A DNA stretch of 64,000 nt from Aurifilum marmelostoma (taxonomy: Eukaryota; Ascomycota; Sordariomycetes; Diaporthales; Cryphonectriaceae). Position 1 is the stretch's first letter. Each line of letters opens with the position of its first letter. Below are positions 1 through 13,000 of this stretch, in pieces. Made by a program: the position numbers and the translations under genes. The notes below the pieces were generated by a model. It searched no databases and was not told the DNA's origin. It was given only the letters and a program-made list of their open reading frames with translations. The stretch lies in NCBI GenBank assembly GCA_027559495.1, contig JAMXSV010000006.1, positions 248,001-312,000 of the forward strand, written 5' to 3'.

Positions 1-189
1 CAATATCCATATCCACAGGGTTCCCTAACTGAAATGATGGCGGATAAGGCTGTTGGTACCGGCTGGATCGCGGGTGATCAGATGTCGGGAGGGGATCCTT
101 GGGGGTTGTTGGGTCTGAACATGTCGATAGTGTCGCAATTGACGTGGAGCTGGCCGAGCCAATATTCTTCTATAAGATGTGTACCATAG
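1..189 (+). CDS. Possible 3' end of an unidentified gene (partial)
   Basis: Frame 1 is open from the first base to a TAG at 187-189, giving 62 residues with no start inside the window that must be used. The reading has a plausible protein composition with Gly, Asp and Trp-rich motifs such as GDPWGLLGL. I recall similar tails at the ends of some fungal regulators, but I cannot name a family. It would converge on the Zn(II)2Cys6 gene that ends at 1374. The alternative is a chance open frame, since 63 codons without a stop is not rare in this GC-rich DNA. Coding status is uncertain. Confidence 0.35.
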   Translation, partial: QYPYPQGSLTEMMADKAVGTGWIAGDQMSGGDPWGLLGLNMSIVSQLTWSWPSQYSSIRCVP

Positions 190-1373
190 TATGTATAGTA
201 CATCAAGTGTACATAGTTACCTTTTTTTTTTTTTTTCAAGTACATCGCTATAAGGCCCGAATTGGGAGCAACGGACTGTCTCAGAGAAACAGGAGTTTGC
301 GAGGCCCTGACTCTAATCCTAGCAATAGCAAGCTGTATTATAAGGCCAACTTGATATCAAGGAAACGGCAGGACCTTGCAGGGGACATTCTTGCACTCGC
401 ACTGGACTCTTTACGTGCTGCACTGCATGAGTTGGATCCTTCCTGATGAGGGCCCACGGGGTCAGGCACTATACTACTACTTACTATGTACTCCTGCTGG
501 AACCCAGGTATCGTCTGGGAGGGCATAGGTACCTCAGCAGAGCCCAAAGTCTCTGTCCTGCGCCCCTCAGAATTTCCTGTTTGGCAGTAGTACACATATG
601 TAGCGAGACGCCTACGACCTTGTCCGAAATCACCCACCAGTACGTACCGTGTGGACTTGATCGACGGCAACGTCTTGGCCTGCAAGTGATATGCAAGCCC
701 GTCGAAGATCATCACGGCCGTTGGAACCGGAACGAGTAGCCTGTCATCAAAGATTGGACTGTCCTCAGCTATGGAGGGTAAAAATTGGTAGCAGTTGCAC
801 AGCGGCGCGTTCTTTGAGATTCTTTGAACTCAAACTGGTTTCCCCTTCCCTTGCCTCAGAATGCCGATACCCTCAATCACTTCCAAGACCGTTTGACATC
901 TTTGCGTCTCCTGTAGTTCGATATATATATATATATATATATAAATACATGGTGAATATAAATCAACAGATGAGATGATTAGAGAAGAGAAGAGAAAAAA
1001 AAAAAAAGAAATGGAACAAAAAAACCCAAAGATTTTGATGGTATCGCGTTTTCAATGGATCGGAGCAAACCTTTCCGTCCGAAACCATGCTCCCACATGC
1101 TCGACCCCGGAATGTCCCAAGGCAAAGGAATAGGAAATGCAAGACAGACAGACTGTAACGCCAAAACATCCGAACACCTGCCAATTAGTCTGTGTATGTA
1201 TCCTTTCTGCTCCGCTTCGTGCTCTTCAATTAGCTTCTTTTTGAAAATGGTGATGAGATCAATACCGCGCAACATTACCAGACCGTTAGTGACAGGGTAC
1301 AGGAGTTGTCACGTGGTCGATATTTTTGCCTTCCGAGAAAGGTTGGACAGCAGGGCATGCTCTTTTGCTCGTT
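190..1373. other. Intergenic, low-complexity, no gene seen
   Basis: This is the 3' flank of the Zn(II)2Cys6 gene. It holds a T tract near 222-236, a (TA)n microsatellite at 921-943, an A tract near 996-1009 and one copy of the dispersed GTACCATAGTA motif at 181-191, just inside the preceding open frame. No conserved protein was recognised in six frames. Confidence 0.6.
921..943 (+). repeat. (TA)n microsatellite
   Basis: About eleven TA units in the 3' flank of the Zn(II)2Cys6 gene. Confidence 0.9.
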
Positions 1374-4300
1374 TCACCTCCGCGCATCGTAATCCCAACT
1401 CCTCTTCAGCCCGCCCTCGTACACACTGGCCACAGATTCTTGCCACATGGTGGGTGTAATAAAGGTCTGGATGGGAGGAGCCGAGTACTGAGTATGCGGC
1501 GAAATTTGCTGGGCCGCTGCCGCCGCGGCGACCGAGGGGACGGTAGCATGTACGTGTTGGATGTCTTGAATTGTTGGGACTTCGGCGGCACCTGAATTTG
1601 GAAGACTTAGAGAGCTGCTCGAAGGTGGAGCACCCGTTACAGGTGTTGACTGAGCAGATGGCGTACCGAATGAAGAGTTCCATTGACTTGAAGAGGTAAG
1701 GTGTTAGTCGAGACGATAACGCCATCGGAGAGCGAGGAAATAGACAAGAGGATTGGATTACTCACTCAAAGATCCGTGTCGGGTTCCAGCCCGTGCTACC
1801 GTCTGTCGCCATGGACATAGACGGCTGTAGAGCCGGGGCCTGGGTAGCACTGGCTTGTGTGGCAGCCGAAGTGGCCATCATCGCGAGTGACTGCGCAGCT
1901 GGAGAGTCACTCTTCAAGTCCACAGGGCCCGCTGAAATGGGCGGCGTGATTGGATGCTGGCCGGGGTAACTGACTTGGGAATGTTGGACGGCTCCCTGCG
2001 TGTCGATCGTCTGCTGCTGACGGTGATCGACAGAAGCTCGCATAGGCGCCCTGCGCGTGTAGTCACCAGGGCTTGTCTGCGTCGGGCTCAGGCGTGTGGT
2101 GCTCTGAGGGCTTCCGTACGGAAATGTCGCCCTCAAGACGAAGGGCTTCCTGGTATCGGCCGAGAATGCCTCGCGGATCGACTCGATCTGCTTCTTCATC
2201 TCGGGCATTGTCCATGTGTGCGTGCACTTCTCCAGCAGCCTCATGTGCCGCGTCATGTACTCGCGGGCGTCTGAGTTCAGGTCTGGATCTGGCGAGGTGA
2301 GGGCGACCTATGCAATTTTTAGTCAGAGTGCGGTGCAAAGAGCAAGGGAGCACCGACGTACCAGATGCAGCACGATGCAGGACAGGATGCAGTACAGCGT
2401 GAAGTGGAGACCTCGCTGCATGCAATGGAGGCCATTCAGCCCATAAGATTGTAAGATGGACTCTTGCAGGCGGCACAGGTTCTTTGCGGCATTATAGCAC
2501 AGCAGCATGTGGTGTTTCCACTGTCCGTCCATGCTAGACGGGTTGAACTGCTGCAACTGTGGCCGGTGCAGCAGAATAACGCTGAGATAGTAATAACTGT
2601 GCATATTCCCGATGAAGGCGGATGGCAGCCACGGGGGAGAGCCGTCGGGCGGGTAGCTCACAGCCAGGTCGCTCGGGAGGTCTGTCATCCAGGCCGTGAC
2701 TTCGGGGTTCAACGAAGCCAGCTCCGGGTCCCCAGTCCAGTCCTTGTGCTTGTGGATGCGTGAATATACCCTGTTCATCCGTGCGATGTTGCGGACGAGC
2801 CGAACCATGTAGGTGAAGTTCCGAGTCGTCTGATAATCTGTATCATCGCCCGTCGCAAATGGCCGCGGGACATTGAAATCAACCGTGTCCAAGTCTACCG
2901 ACAAATCTGTCCGGCCTGGCTAGATGTCAGCAGATGCAGGCCGTCTGTCTCTCTCGCAAGCTTGCACATACCTTGCGCAGAACCTATCATAGTCTCACAG
3001 ACGAATACGGTCTGCCAGATCCTGGTTTTCAGGGCACAGTCCGCCGGAGATGAGTTGCAGGATCGCCCGGCCTTGTGGTCTTCGTAGTGGTCATCCAGCC
3101 CCAGCTCCTTGCCCATCTGAACACACTGTACGATGCTCATCCATGAGCGGTAGAAGTAGCCTCGGCGCGGAGCGGCTTCTCTCGCCTTGAGGATCAGCAG
3201 AAGCGCCTGCAGGGTGCTCAATCGAGGGACGCCGAGGAAGGAGTCAGCATGTCCTAACCAATGTTAGCATATCGCAGAGTTATATGGTAGAGAGGGTTCT
3301 TCTTCTCAGTCAGACGCACTCGTCGCCAAAGCTAGCCACTGCTGCCCCTCCCCAGGCTCGTCCATGATCCTGCCTGCCAGCGCAAACATGGCCTCGAGAA
3401 CCAATGGTGATATTGATTCCCGGTCAGCCTGCCACTGTCTGTAGAAGGTGGTCCTATCCAGCACCGGAATGTATGGGTGAACATGGGTGAAGAATGCATC
3501 GAAATAGTGCAGCGAGGTCTCCTCGTCGGGCATCAGTTCTGGTGGTATGCGGACCTTGTGACCAGGGCCAGAGACGAGAGGAGGGAGCGAGGTCTTGTAC
3601 TCGTCATCTTCGGGAAGTAACGGCTCCTCCTCGCCATGCGTTCTGATCCTCAACTTGTTGCTGAGATATGGTGCTTCAATAATGTCAGAGCCTTGTCATC
3701 GGTCAAGTCAGGAGGGTAGCAGCCTCGGCCGAACTCACCTGTGCCTGCATCGTTCAGCTTCAGAGTGCCAAGGATCTCCGAAAGATCCTGCGGTCCATAA
3801 GTCTCCGAAGTATACGTCTCTGGGGGCGAATCTGGACGGTTGCCCTGCTGTACGTGCGCATTAGAGAACAAAGACGCTTGTCCTTGCGGCTGCGATTGTG
3901 ATGCTGCGAAAGAATTATCGACAACACCAACGGAGGGTGGTATAGTGGTGTAGTGCATGCCAGTAGCCACTGGGGAGTGGTCTGCATACTGCATGGGCTG
4001 ATAGAGACCAGACGGACCCGAGTAACTCGCTGCTTTTGGCGCATACATGGCGGCGTCGGGGGTCCCAGCTAGCATGTGCGGTGGTGGCATGTTCATAGAC
4101 GGGCGGAAATCGTGAACGCCTACGCTCTCATACTCAGGGCGGGTGGGCTCGAAGACCTGAGGCTCAGCAGCGCCATCGTAGCCATTGGGGCGGACGCAGT
4201 GAAGCTTGAGGCGGATGCATGCAGAGCAGGGCCAGGTGTTGGTAGTGGCAGCATCACATTTGATCTTCCTCCGTCGACACCCTTCACACGCTCTCATCAC

Positions 4301-4607
4301 TATAACGCGCCGGTTAGTTTCATGCGCAAGAAGGAGGGGGGGGGTTCGATCTTCCACGAAGCTTGGGTTCGGATGCAGTGCGCGCGTACCCTTGAGCCTC
4401 TTATGGCGGTTGTGTTCGTCCACGAAGACATAATCTGCAGGGGGGAAAGTTAGAGGCCAGTCATGATCTATCCAAGAAAGGTGAGCAGGAGGGAGGCGCA
4501 CTCTTCTGGGTTTCCCTCGGCTGGTGGTAGGGCTGGGGCGCGAAGCTGAAGTTGGTCATCTGGGAGCTCTGTGGGAGCAGCCGGCGCACCGACGGATCGT
4601 TGGACAT
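1374..4607 (-). CDS. Zn(II)2Cys6 fungal-specific transcription factor, eight exons
   Basis: Nuclear DNA-binding regulator of about 918 residues. Exons, in transcription order: 4502-4607, 4390-4434, 3739-4299, 3320-3673, 2972-3253, 2362-2915, 1766-2307, 1374-1686. All phases agree and the total is divisible by three. The binuclear zinc cluster lies at about residues 55-85 with spacing C-x2-C-x6-C-x9-C-x2-C-x6-C (begins CEGCRRRKIKC). A fungal_trans regulatory domain follows at about 275-550, with motifs HPYIPVLDRTTFY and SWMSIVQCVQMGKELGLDD. The tail is rich in Ser, Pro and Gln and ends with MWQESVASVYEGGLKRSWDY, a C-terminus I recall as conserved in this family. The start is the ATG upstream of two short exons that read in frame into the zinc cluster. 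The target genes are unknown. An EBR1-type hyphal branching regulator is one possibility, but I cannot establish it. Confidence 0.88.
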
Positions 4608-7600
4608 GGTGATAGAGGCGCGAGCGGAATGTCTAGAAGGTCGAGATGTGCCAAAGGCGTCTGAACAAGGTTGTCGTCGCGTGTTGTTCTCATGCGGGAC
4701 GGTGGAATAGAATGCTGAGATCGGAGGGGGGGGGGGGAGGAGGCGAGAGCCTCAATCGTGCACAGCCGCGGCACAAAAACTTGCTACATTCAAGCACCGC
4801 GCTTCAGCTCGGCTCCTCCTCTTGCTTGGTAGGGTCGGGCCTGACTCTCGTGCTACCGCGGAACTGGATCCCAAAATCCCTATTTCTCTTTGACCTTCTC
4901 TCACTCTCTCACTCTCTGGTGCTGTGTGCTGATGTAGTTGTTGAGGGTGAGCTCGGTCCAGGTTCGCAGTTGATGACGAGGAGATGTGTTTCCAGAGACT
5001 GCTCAAGTTCTGGCGGTGAGATGTCCGGAACCCGCAGGCATGTAGTAGTGGGCAGCAGAGAGCTATGGACGGCAGAGACAGGACGGGCCCTAAATGTATA
5101 AGGACTCTCTATGTCGAGGGTGTGGGGGGTGGCTGTGGGAGCGTGTGTGTGTGATTGTAAGGTAGGTGTGTGTGCGCGAGTGAGTGTATGTATGTGTGTG
5201 TGTGGCAGGCTAGATGTAGATTAAAATCCGACAGAAAGGTGATCATGTATGTAAGTATTATTCTGGAATACAGGTACTGGTCCAGTTCACGTTCCACAGC
5301 ACTGGGCTGCGCAGGGCTCGCGGCAAGGCATAGAGGGGAAAGACAAGGTGACTTGAGAGTAGAGTTCCAGGGGGGCGGGGGGGATTGGTGGTGGTAGTGG
5401 TGGTGCGTGGGCCAGGGGTGGGCAACTCAACACTAAGCTGTGGGCGGGCCAGCGAGAGCCACAGTCAGGACCAGCCGCAGTGGATGCCACTGACTGGGGA
5501 GGGATCAGGGGTCCTCAGGGCATGGTGTACCAGGGCTCCAGGGGCCTCCTCGTGGGTAGGCTTGGCCTGGGGCACTAGGCTGGGAAGGCCAGGGATGTGC
5601 TGATAGCTTGCGGACCAGGGGGTGTTTTGGAGGGAGAGAGCCGGGGGGGGGGGGGGGTGTTGGTTCGAGTGTTCTGGCGCCCCCAGTACCTAAACTGATC
5701 ACCAAGACTTGCGTGGTGCTGCTCTTAGCACCTTGTACTACTACTACTATTACATACTACCACCGCCACCACCACCACCAACCGCCCTTGTAGCCGACTA
5801 AGCCTGACATCAGGATTTCTCATCTAGGAGTGTAGTTGGTTTTTCCGTTCCTTTCGCTTTCTTGTCTTCTAATGAGGGCTGCCGGATCCAGCCAGGAGGA
5901 TATTGAAGCCTCGGCGATCTGGTGCGTGCGGCTGGAGACGGCGTCAGGCACGGGACACGCGAGGGCTGAGCATGAACTGATCCAAGGAGAAGGGGACGCA
6001 TTGAGACGACAGACAGAAATAGACTGTTTCGCCCTACGTATCTAGGGATGATGAGCTCTAGGCGGTGACGACCAGCGGTGGCGCGGGGGGGGGGGGCGGG
6101 TGGCACCCGTCCGTCAATAATAGCATACACTGGCATTCAGGAGGGTTGAACGGCTCCAGCCCAGCCCAGCCCAAACCTGTGTGGCAGCACAACTCACTCG
6201 CCGATGATGAAGGGGCGCGTTTGGAGAAGACAAGAAACACTCGAAGAAGGGAAGAAAAATGGAGGAGCGCGTCAAGCCCACCGGTCGGTCCACCCTTGTA
6301 GACCCTGTCGATGTGATGAGCGGAGCTGGGTGGGGCCAAGGTACAAAGTAGAACGAGAGTGTGAGGACAACAGGTGGGCCGCCTGCTGGTCTAGCAGATA
6401 CCGACCGTTGCAGATGTATGGAGTATGTACTGTGCTACGCCCCTTGAGCTGCACTCGACTACCCTCGTACATGATGGTACATGACGATAGTACCAAAGTA
6501 CAGTCGCACCTTCTTTTCCCCTCCAACCACCCCCCCCCCCCCCTTCTCCTCACACTTGTTGCTGCATCCTCAACTGCGCAGAACTGGCAAGGAAGATAAA
6601 AATATGACACGAGGCTTGGAAGAAGGAAAGAAGGAAAACAGTGCACCCACTACGAGGAGCCAGGGTCTACTAAGAAACGCACCGGAGCTTTCATGTTTAT
6701 GAAAAATAAGAAGAAAAACGGACCATGACATTCTAAACCATGGCTGTCAGCATCTCCTCCCATCCAAAGACTTGAAGCAGGGTCTATAGCCCCAATCTCG
6801 CTCCAGGTTGTGCTAATCGGCCGAGATCCTATGGCCATTGGATTACATACATAGTATGTACAGAGACAAGAGGGCAGATCGATGCAGCCGTGCGCCTCTC
6901 TGGTACGATACTTGGGCACTTCGCACAGCTGAAGGCCGTTCTAGCCCTTCTAAGGCCGGTATTTGGAACGCGCCTATTCCACAATAATGGTCCTTGAGAC
7001 GTTGGCACTAGCGGTGCCGGTTTGGGGGGAAGGGATGGGCGTGCGACTGCTGCCATGGTCTCTATTGTAGGCTCTAAGAGCAAGAGTCAAGAGTCCTTGG
7101 CCTTGGTGCTATAGTAGTGGAAGTACATGACAGTAAAATTCTAGACAGCGACGCTTGGTATTAGCCTGATGGGGCCTCTGTCAAGTGATGTCCTTATTAA
7201 GTCCCTCACTTTTTTTTGGTACTATGTCCCCCATGTCAGGTACGCAGCCTCGGTTATCTGTCTAGCAAACCCCTGTCAAACAGCCTTCAGCAGCATTGCG
7301 ATGGGTAATTACGTAGTATATCTGTGCTGCATAATATACTGTATACGTAGCAGTCCACAAGACGACTTCCGAGAAGGAGTGTTGGAAGCCAAAAAAAAAA
7401 AAAAAAAAAGGACAACGAAAAAAAAAAAGAAAAAAAAGGTTTGCTAGGGGCCCGCGCAGGCAATCAGACTGGAGAATGAAGATCATAAATGGAACCCCCC
7501 GGCAGTCCTCATTTCAGCCTCGTACTACAGAAAGTCATGAGCGGCGCCGAGCTGACGACTTCCCCGTGTGTTGGACACAGGAGAAGGGGAGTGAGAGAAA

Positions 7601-10000
7601 CGGAGATGAGGTTATAGACATGGATCCAGATGAACAAAAGCCAAAAAGGAAAAAAAAATCATATGATATTGCCCCGCGAGGACGGTACTGCTGGTCCGTG
7701 CCGGGTCAGGCTTGCCGCTTGTCTTGTCGACCAAGAGAAAGGCGGGAGGGGGGGGGGGGGAGAGAAAAAAAGAAAAGAAACTAGGCAAGTCGAGACGATC
7801 GTGCAAGTGTGGCGTACCAAGTGTCCCCTCCCGCCTCCCCTTGATAAGTCGCCAACGCACCCTGCCTGAAGCAGCCCGCCTTGATCCAACGCAAAAGACC
7901 ACAGAGAGGGGGGGGAGGGAAGAAAAAAAGAAAACTTAATTTGGCATGTACGACATGTGCTCATTCTTTTACTCCTTGAATCACGACTAGTCCTTAACAC
8001 GGCAGCTATAGGGGGGTGGGATGTACGCGGCTCGCAAGTTATGGATGTGGCTGGAGCCTCGGTGTTTTCCCTCCTCCTCCTCCTCCTACTCCTCACATCA
8101 CTAACCGCCTATCGTTCCCCTTCCCCTGCGCCGAAATCCCATCATGGACCGACCACTTGAGCAGAGGGCCCATGATGGGCCGAGGGCGATACCGTCCATA
8201 AACCGTAATGTAGTATCCAGATGAAGGCCGAGATCAGTCCAGCCGGACACTAGGGTCAAGGGCTTAAGTGACGCGCCTACAGCATACACTATACCCCACA
8301 GAGGGCCATCCCAGGGGCAGGATCTTTCTCTCTCCTCTGCTGACATCCAATACTCTTGTACACGAACATGGGACGAAATGCAGGAGTACTATGAATGTCT
8401 GAGATATTGCCTCTATGTGACCTCAACCATTTTTAAGATCAGCACTATCTGCGACAATAAACACGCGAGCCCGGCCGTCCTGTCACCTTTGTTCTATTAG
8501 CACCTAGACCAACAAACTTAGCCAGCCGACAGCAGAAGTAAACTTGGTCTCCTCCCGACCCGCACGGTTTTGTTTTTTTGCCTTTTCTTCCTCGGGACCA
8601 GATGCGGTGAGAATTGCAACACAACCACGGGGGAGAAGGAAAGGAAAAGATAAAAGGAGAAAAAGAAAATAAAATAAGATGGGCCCAGGTCTAGTCCAGA
8701 ACATAAACGTTGGATCGGCCCAGCGCAGGTCCCACCTGCAGCAGTCTTTTCGTGGGGGATGTGCTTGCATGTGAGCGGTGGGCCCACACATATGTACTGT
8801 GTTATGTAGCACGCCCCTCCCAACCACCTCCTCCTAGCCCTCACCTCCAACTCGGATAGGAAACAGTACTACAAGTACTTGTGTTCCTTTTTGCAGAGTA
8901 TTACGTACTGTGCTGCAGAAGAAACCAACACGTTTTGTTCAAGAGCAGGAGTAGTTGGGCACACCACGAGTGATGTGCGAGAGGTGGCCCGCCTAGGGAT
9001 GCAAGTACTTAGCCGAGGGGTGTCGGGTACGTAAGTACTTATGTATGCTGTACTGTTGTGGTTGACCACGGGTGGATGGGGTGTACCTGAGGTCGACAGG
9101 GGCATCTCGTGCCCTGTGCTGATGCCGGGTGCCACTTTGGTGACCGAGTGTGGTGCTGCAGGGAGACCTGTATCCGTCACATTAGGCTGAGCTGTTGGGC
9201 CAGTCAGCGCGTCGTGCTACTGCAGTTGTCATTCTGACCCTGACCACTACGACAGCAGTGCGTACCATAGTACGCGATAGTGTAGTATTTTCTCTTCCAA
9301 TTCCTTTTGGTTTTTCCCTGTGGAAGAACGCCATACCAGCCTATCGCATCTATTCCTTTGTGTCTTGCAAGACCAGAGATCCTAGTCCAGTCCACTAGAT
9401 TTCTCACCTAGCAGTGATGATCGACGAGCTGGTGGAAAATGTACAATAGCAGAGGGGGAAAAAAAGGAAGGGGGAAAAAAAAAATCACCAATCTTTTGTT
9501 ACAAAGGTAGATGATGTTATGCTATCGAGCCATTCACGGGTAGTTTCTGCGGTGGAAATTCCGTAAGAGTCTTGTGCTACCTTCCACCGCATTCGCGTAG
9601 GCGTGCATGAGGCAAATGCAGGTGCAGTGGGGGAGGCTGGGCTGCAGTTTAGGGCTCCTACCACAGTGCTACAGCTTCCAGGCCAATCAAATGTCAGGCC
9701 ATGTTAGTCCATGGTGTGTAACAGTTAGAACAGATGGTGTGCAAGTACGTACCCCATCCCCTCCTTCATTCCTTTTGTCTTGTCTTTTCTTGTTCCTTCC
9801 CGCCCCGGGGGGTCACCGCCTAAAACGGTCACCACTTCATCCAAAGAAGACCACAGCACCAGAGCCCTCACAATACTTCACCTCCCGCGGCCCGAGACAC
9901 ACGCCATGTGCTCCCTACACCCCGGGCTGCAGGGGTCCTTCTGTCACCCACATCACAGCCTTTTTTGTTCACAGTATTCCCCTGCCAAAGATAACTGCGA
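4608..10000. other. Long upstream region of the Zn2Cys6 gene, no recognisable gene (first part)
   Basis: This stretch holds many homopolymer tracts: G12 at 4726-4737, G15 at 5643-5657, G12 at 6085-6096, C14 at 6530-6543 and G13 at 7748-7760. It also has A-rich blocks near 7391-7438 and a CTC repeat near 8070-8096. The open frames are short, compositionally biased and match no family I know. A long 5' untranslated leader, distant control elements or non-coding transcripts are plausible for a regulator gene, but the sequence does not show them directly. Confidence 0.5.
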
Positions 10001-13000
10001 GGACACCTTCGCTGCACGTGTAAATGTGGCTGGAGACGACCTTCTTTGCTCGAACACCCTATGTGGGACAAAACTTTCACAGGCCGAGAGTGGTGCGCCT
10101 TGCTGAAACCGACAAATATCACAGTACGACGACAATTAGAAAAAAAAGAAAGAAAAAAAAATACACCAGCAGCAGTGGTAAGCAGGGTGGGGGGGGGGGG
10201 GACACACTAAATGGTATGCTGCCTGACCCTGTCTCTCGACAGCCCGAATGGCTGGCTGTCTTGTGCTCCAGCATGGACCTATTTTTCCGCTCGCTACCAG
10301 AATTGCCTGCTCTTGGGTACTCGACTCCCAAAATATCTGAGGAGAAAGAAGAGAAACACAAAGGGAGAAAGGGAGCAGAAGAAAAGAAAAGACCATCTCC
10401 ACCTACCACTCAGTCAAGCCTTGCGCTGTGCCAACCTGCTCGAGGTATGTGTGCTTGATAGAGCGTATAAGCGCATATGATTAAGCCGAGTTGCAGCGGT
10501 CAGTGAGGTTTCCCTGACATCATCAAATTTACGGGCCCCCTCGCCAGGGATGCTGACGACTGGTACTGTATACCGACTGCTACGGTACATGGTGACAGCG
10601 TTACTTGTTCGGACCGCCAACCCACTCTTACACACCTGTCTGTCGAGCGGATCCTGCGTGGGGACGTCGATGAAAACACAGATCGTGCATCCGGCTCCCA
10701 CCCTAAGCTGGTGCTGGCCCCGATGTGTCGTGCATCACGCTTTATCTCTCTCAACCTCATTTGGCCGACAACATGCCCGAGCCTTGGCCTTCGTTGACTG
10801 AGGAGACAAGTGAGCTCGCGAGGAACTACTAAGTACGTGGCACTTGGGAGATTTCTTGCGACCGACGCACTGACCGGCGCGCGGCCCCCAAGGGATATAG
10901 GGAGTCTGAGGTAACTGCGACAAAACCCAGCTATAAAATTGGTCAATTATAGGTCTCTCTCCTGATATGTACAGGAGCGGCGTCAAGCACAGGGTTTCGT
11001 ACTAGGTACTGGCGAGCTATACACGGCCTAGGAAGATCATCTCTGCAACACCTTCAAGACTTCGAGAGCGGCGGTAAGATACCTCCGCATCGAGACCGTC
11101 CCTGAGCCCCTACGTGGGTGATAACCTGGAAGGAAGGCAGGCCTGCGCCGCGTTGGTCAGGTACTGCTCGAACGGTGACAGTGGCTTTTGGATGCACTCT
11201 GGCACGCTCTACTTGGTAGGCTGGATCCCCGCCTGCCATGCAAAGAGCCCAATTATGCATGCTTTGGTGGGGCAGTCCACGGGACACTTTCCGGCAAATC
11301 AGGGCGAGACTGGTGGATAAATTCTGGGGGATCTTCGTCGAGGACCGCTAGCCGACATGATCCTTCGACACCACCTACAGCACATACATACCAAGTAGTA
11401 CTACGTTGGTACGTGTACTATGTAGCAGTCCTAGATAATCAGCCGGCCGGGCTTGCCATCCTAAGGCCGCTCAAAAGGCTGCTGCCGCCCCGGAAGTCTC
11501 CGGCGCGCCATCGCACCTGCTGCAGCGCCTACTATCATCGCTGGGCCGTGCTGTGGAACACTTGCACGGCAAGCAGCCCTCTTGCGTCGGCTGTGGCCTT
11601 TCCTTCGACGCCAAAGGCATCCTTGAGATGCCCTATTGTTGCCCGCAAGTCTCGGCCACCGTGCAGCACGATCGTTGATAACACTTTTCCAGAATGGCTT
11701 TGGGTGGGTACCAGGCTGGCGCGCCTGCTATATCCTCTCCCACCCCACTATGCACTGCGCGACTTGTGGCCTTGACATTTCGTCATCAGGATAAGGCCTA
11801 GATCGCTGACCGAGGGACGAATTGGGGGGCTCCAGGGGGTTGACACGCCATGCTAAAACCTCCTCAGCTCGCCAGCTCGACAGCTTAGGCCTAGTCGGCG
11901 TTAGCATGAGCCTCAGCAATCTCGCTTTCCGTTGTGCCTTGCAGTACAGAACTTTCGGTCAAAGGCCAAGGGCGCGGTCAGCGTCAACGCCACGCGCGCT
12001 TTTGCCATTGTTATCGTCATTATCAGCAGCAGCAGCAGCAGCAGCTGATGTTGCGCCACAATGTGGAGGTATTGATGGGGGCGGCTACGTTCTGTTCCAG
12101 TACATAGGCGATGACGTGTCTGGGCTACAACCACAGCAGAGGCGACCGCCGCCAGCACACAACGCCCAAAAGGACCCCTGACAACTACTATGGTAAGCGA
12201 ACCCTCCGACGTTTCACGACTTCAAGTAATAGGCATCGGAGACAACAACTACTCCCGACTCCCTGCGGCACCAACAACGATCGGCCATCCTATGATGGAA
12301 TTGATTTGCACGCTTGCGTCTAGTATACAGTCGTTGGACTGTGACGGCTCACCAAGTGCGCATGCGCACATGGACTCACTCAAGGCCACGCGGGATAGCA
12401 AAGGAGCGGCACAGCACGATATGGCTTTGTCCTAATTGAAGGCATCACAACACCATCCCGCCGATACAACACCTTCTGGGCTCAGTGCAGCGCAATGACT
12501 CGGCCAAGCACCATGGTAATTCGAGGAATTCTCAACGTTTAAAAATATCTCAGAAACACGGGGCTGTGGCACAGCAGCTACACGGCCAAACGCATTCCGA
12601 GCCGCAGGGGTAACGACATGGAATCACCCCCGGCGCAGATCTGCCTCCCCCCTCGCTTCCACTACCACCCACCATGGTACAGTCGCGAGGCCGTGAGACA
12701 TACTATGCACTATGCATTTCTTATCGGAAGCTGCGTTGTTGTCTTTCCGGGACTCTGTTTGTTACCTTTGTTGCCCCCCCCCCCCCACACCCAACGCCGC
12801 TTCGAATGTGCTATGCACTATACAATTGTAAGGGTGATTCCACTGTGCCTCGGTTGTACCGTAGTATACTCAGTACATATATAGTACTTGCAGCAGGAGT
12901 TAGTAGTGATAGGGGCAGAGGGGGGCAGGCGGACCGCAACCAACGGTCCCTTACCCATACTATGGGCCCCTGTGCAAGCTTCGCCAGCATGACTGGTCAT

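Noticed and set aside
11188..11775. A 195-codon plus-strand frame in the long gene-free region
   Set aside because: No signal peptide, domain or biased codon use; consistent with chance in GC-rich DNA.
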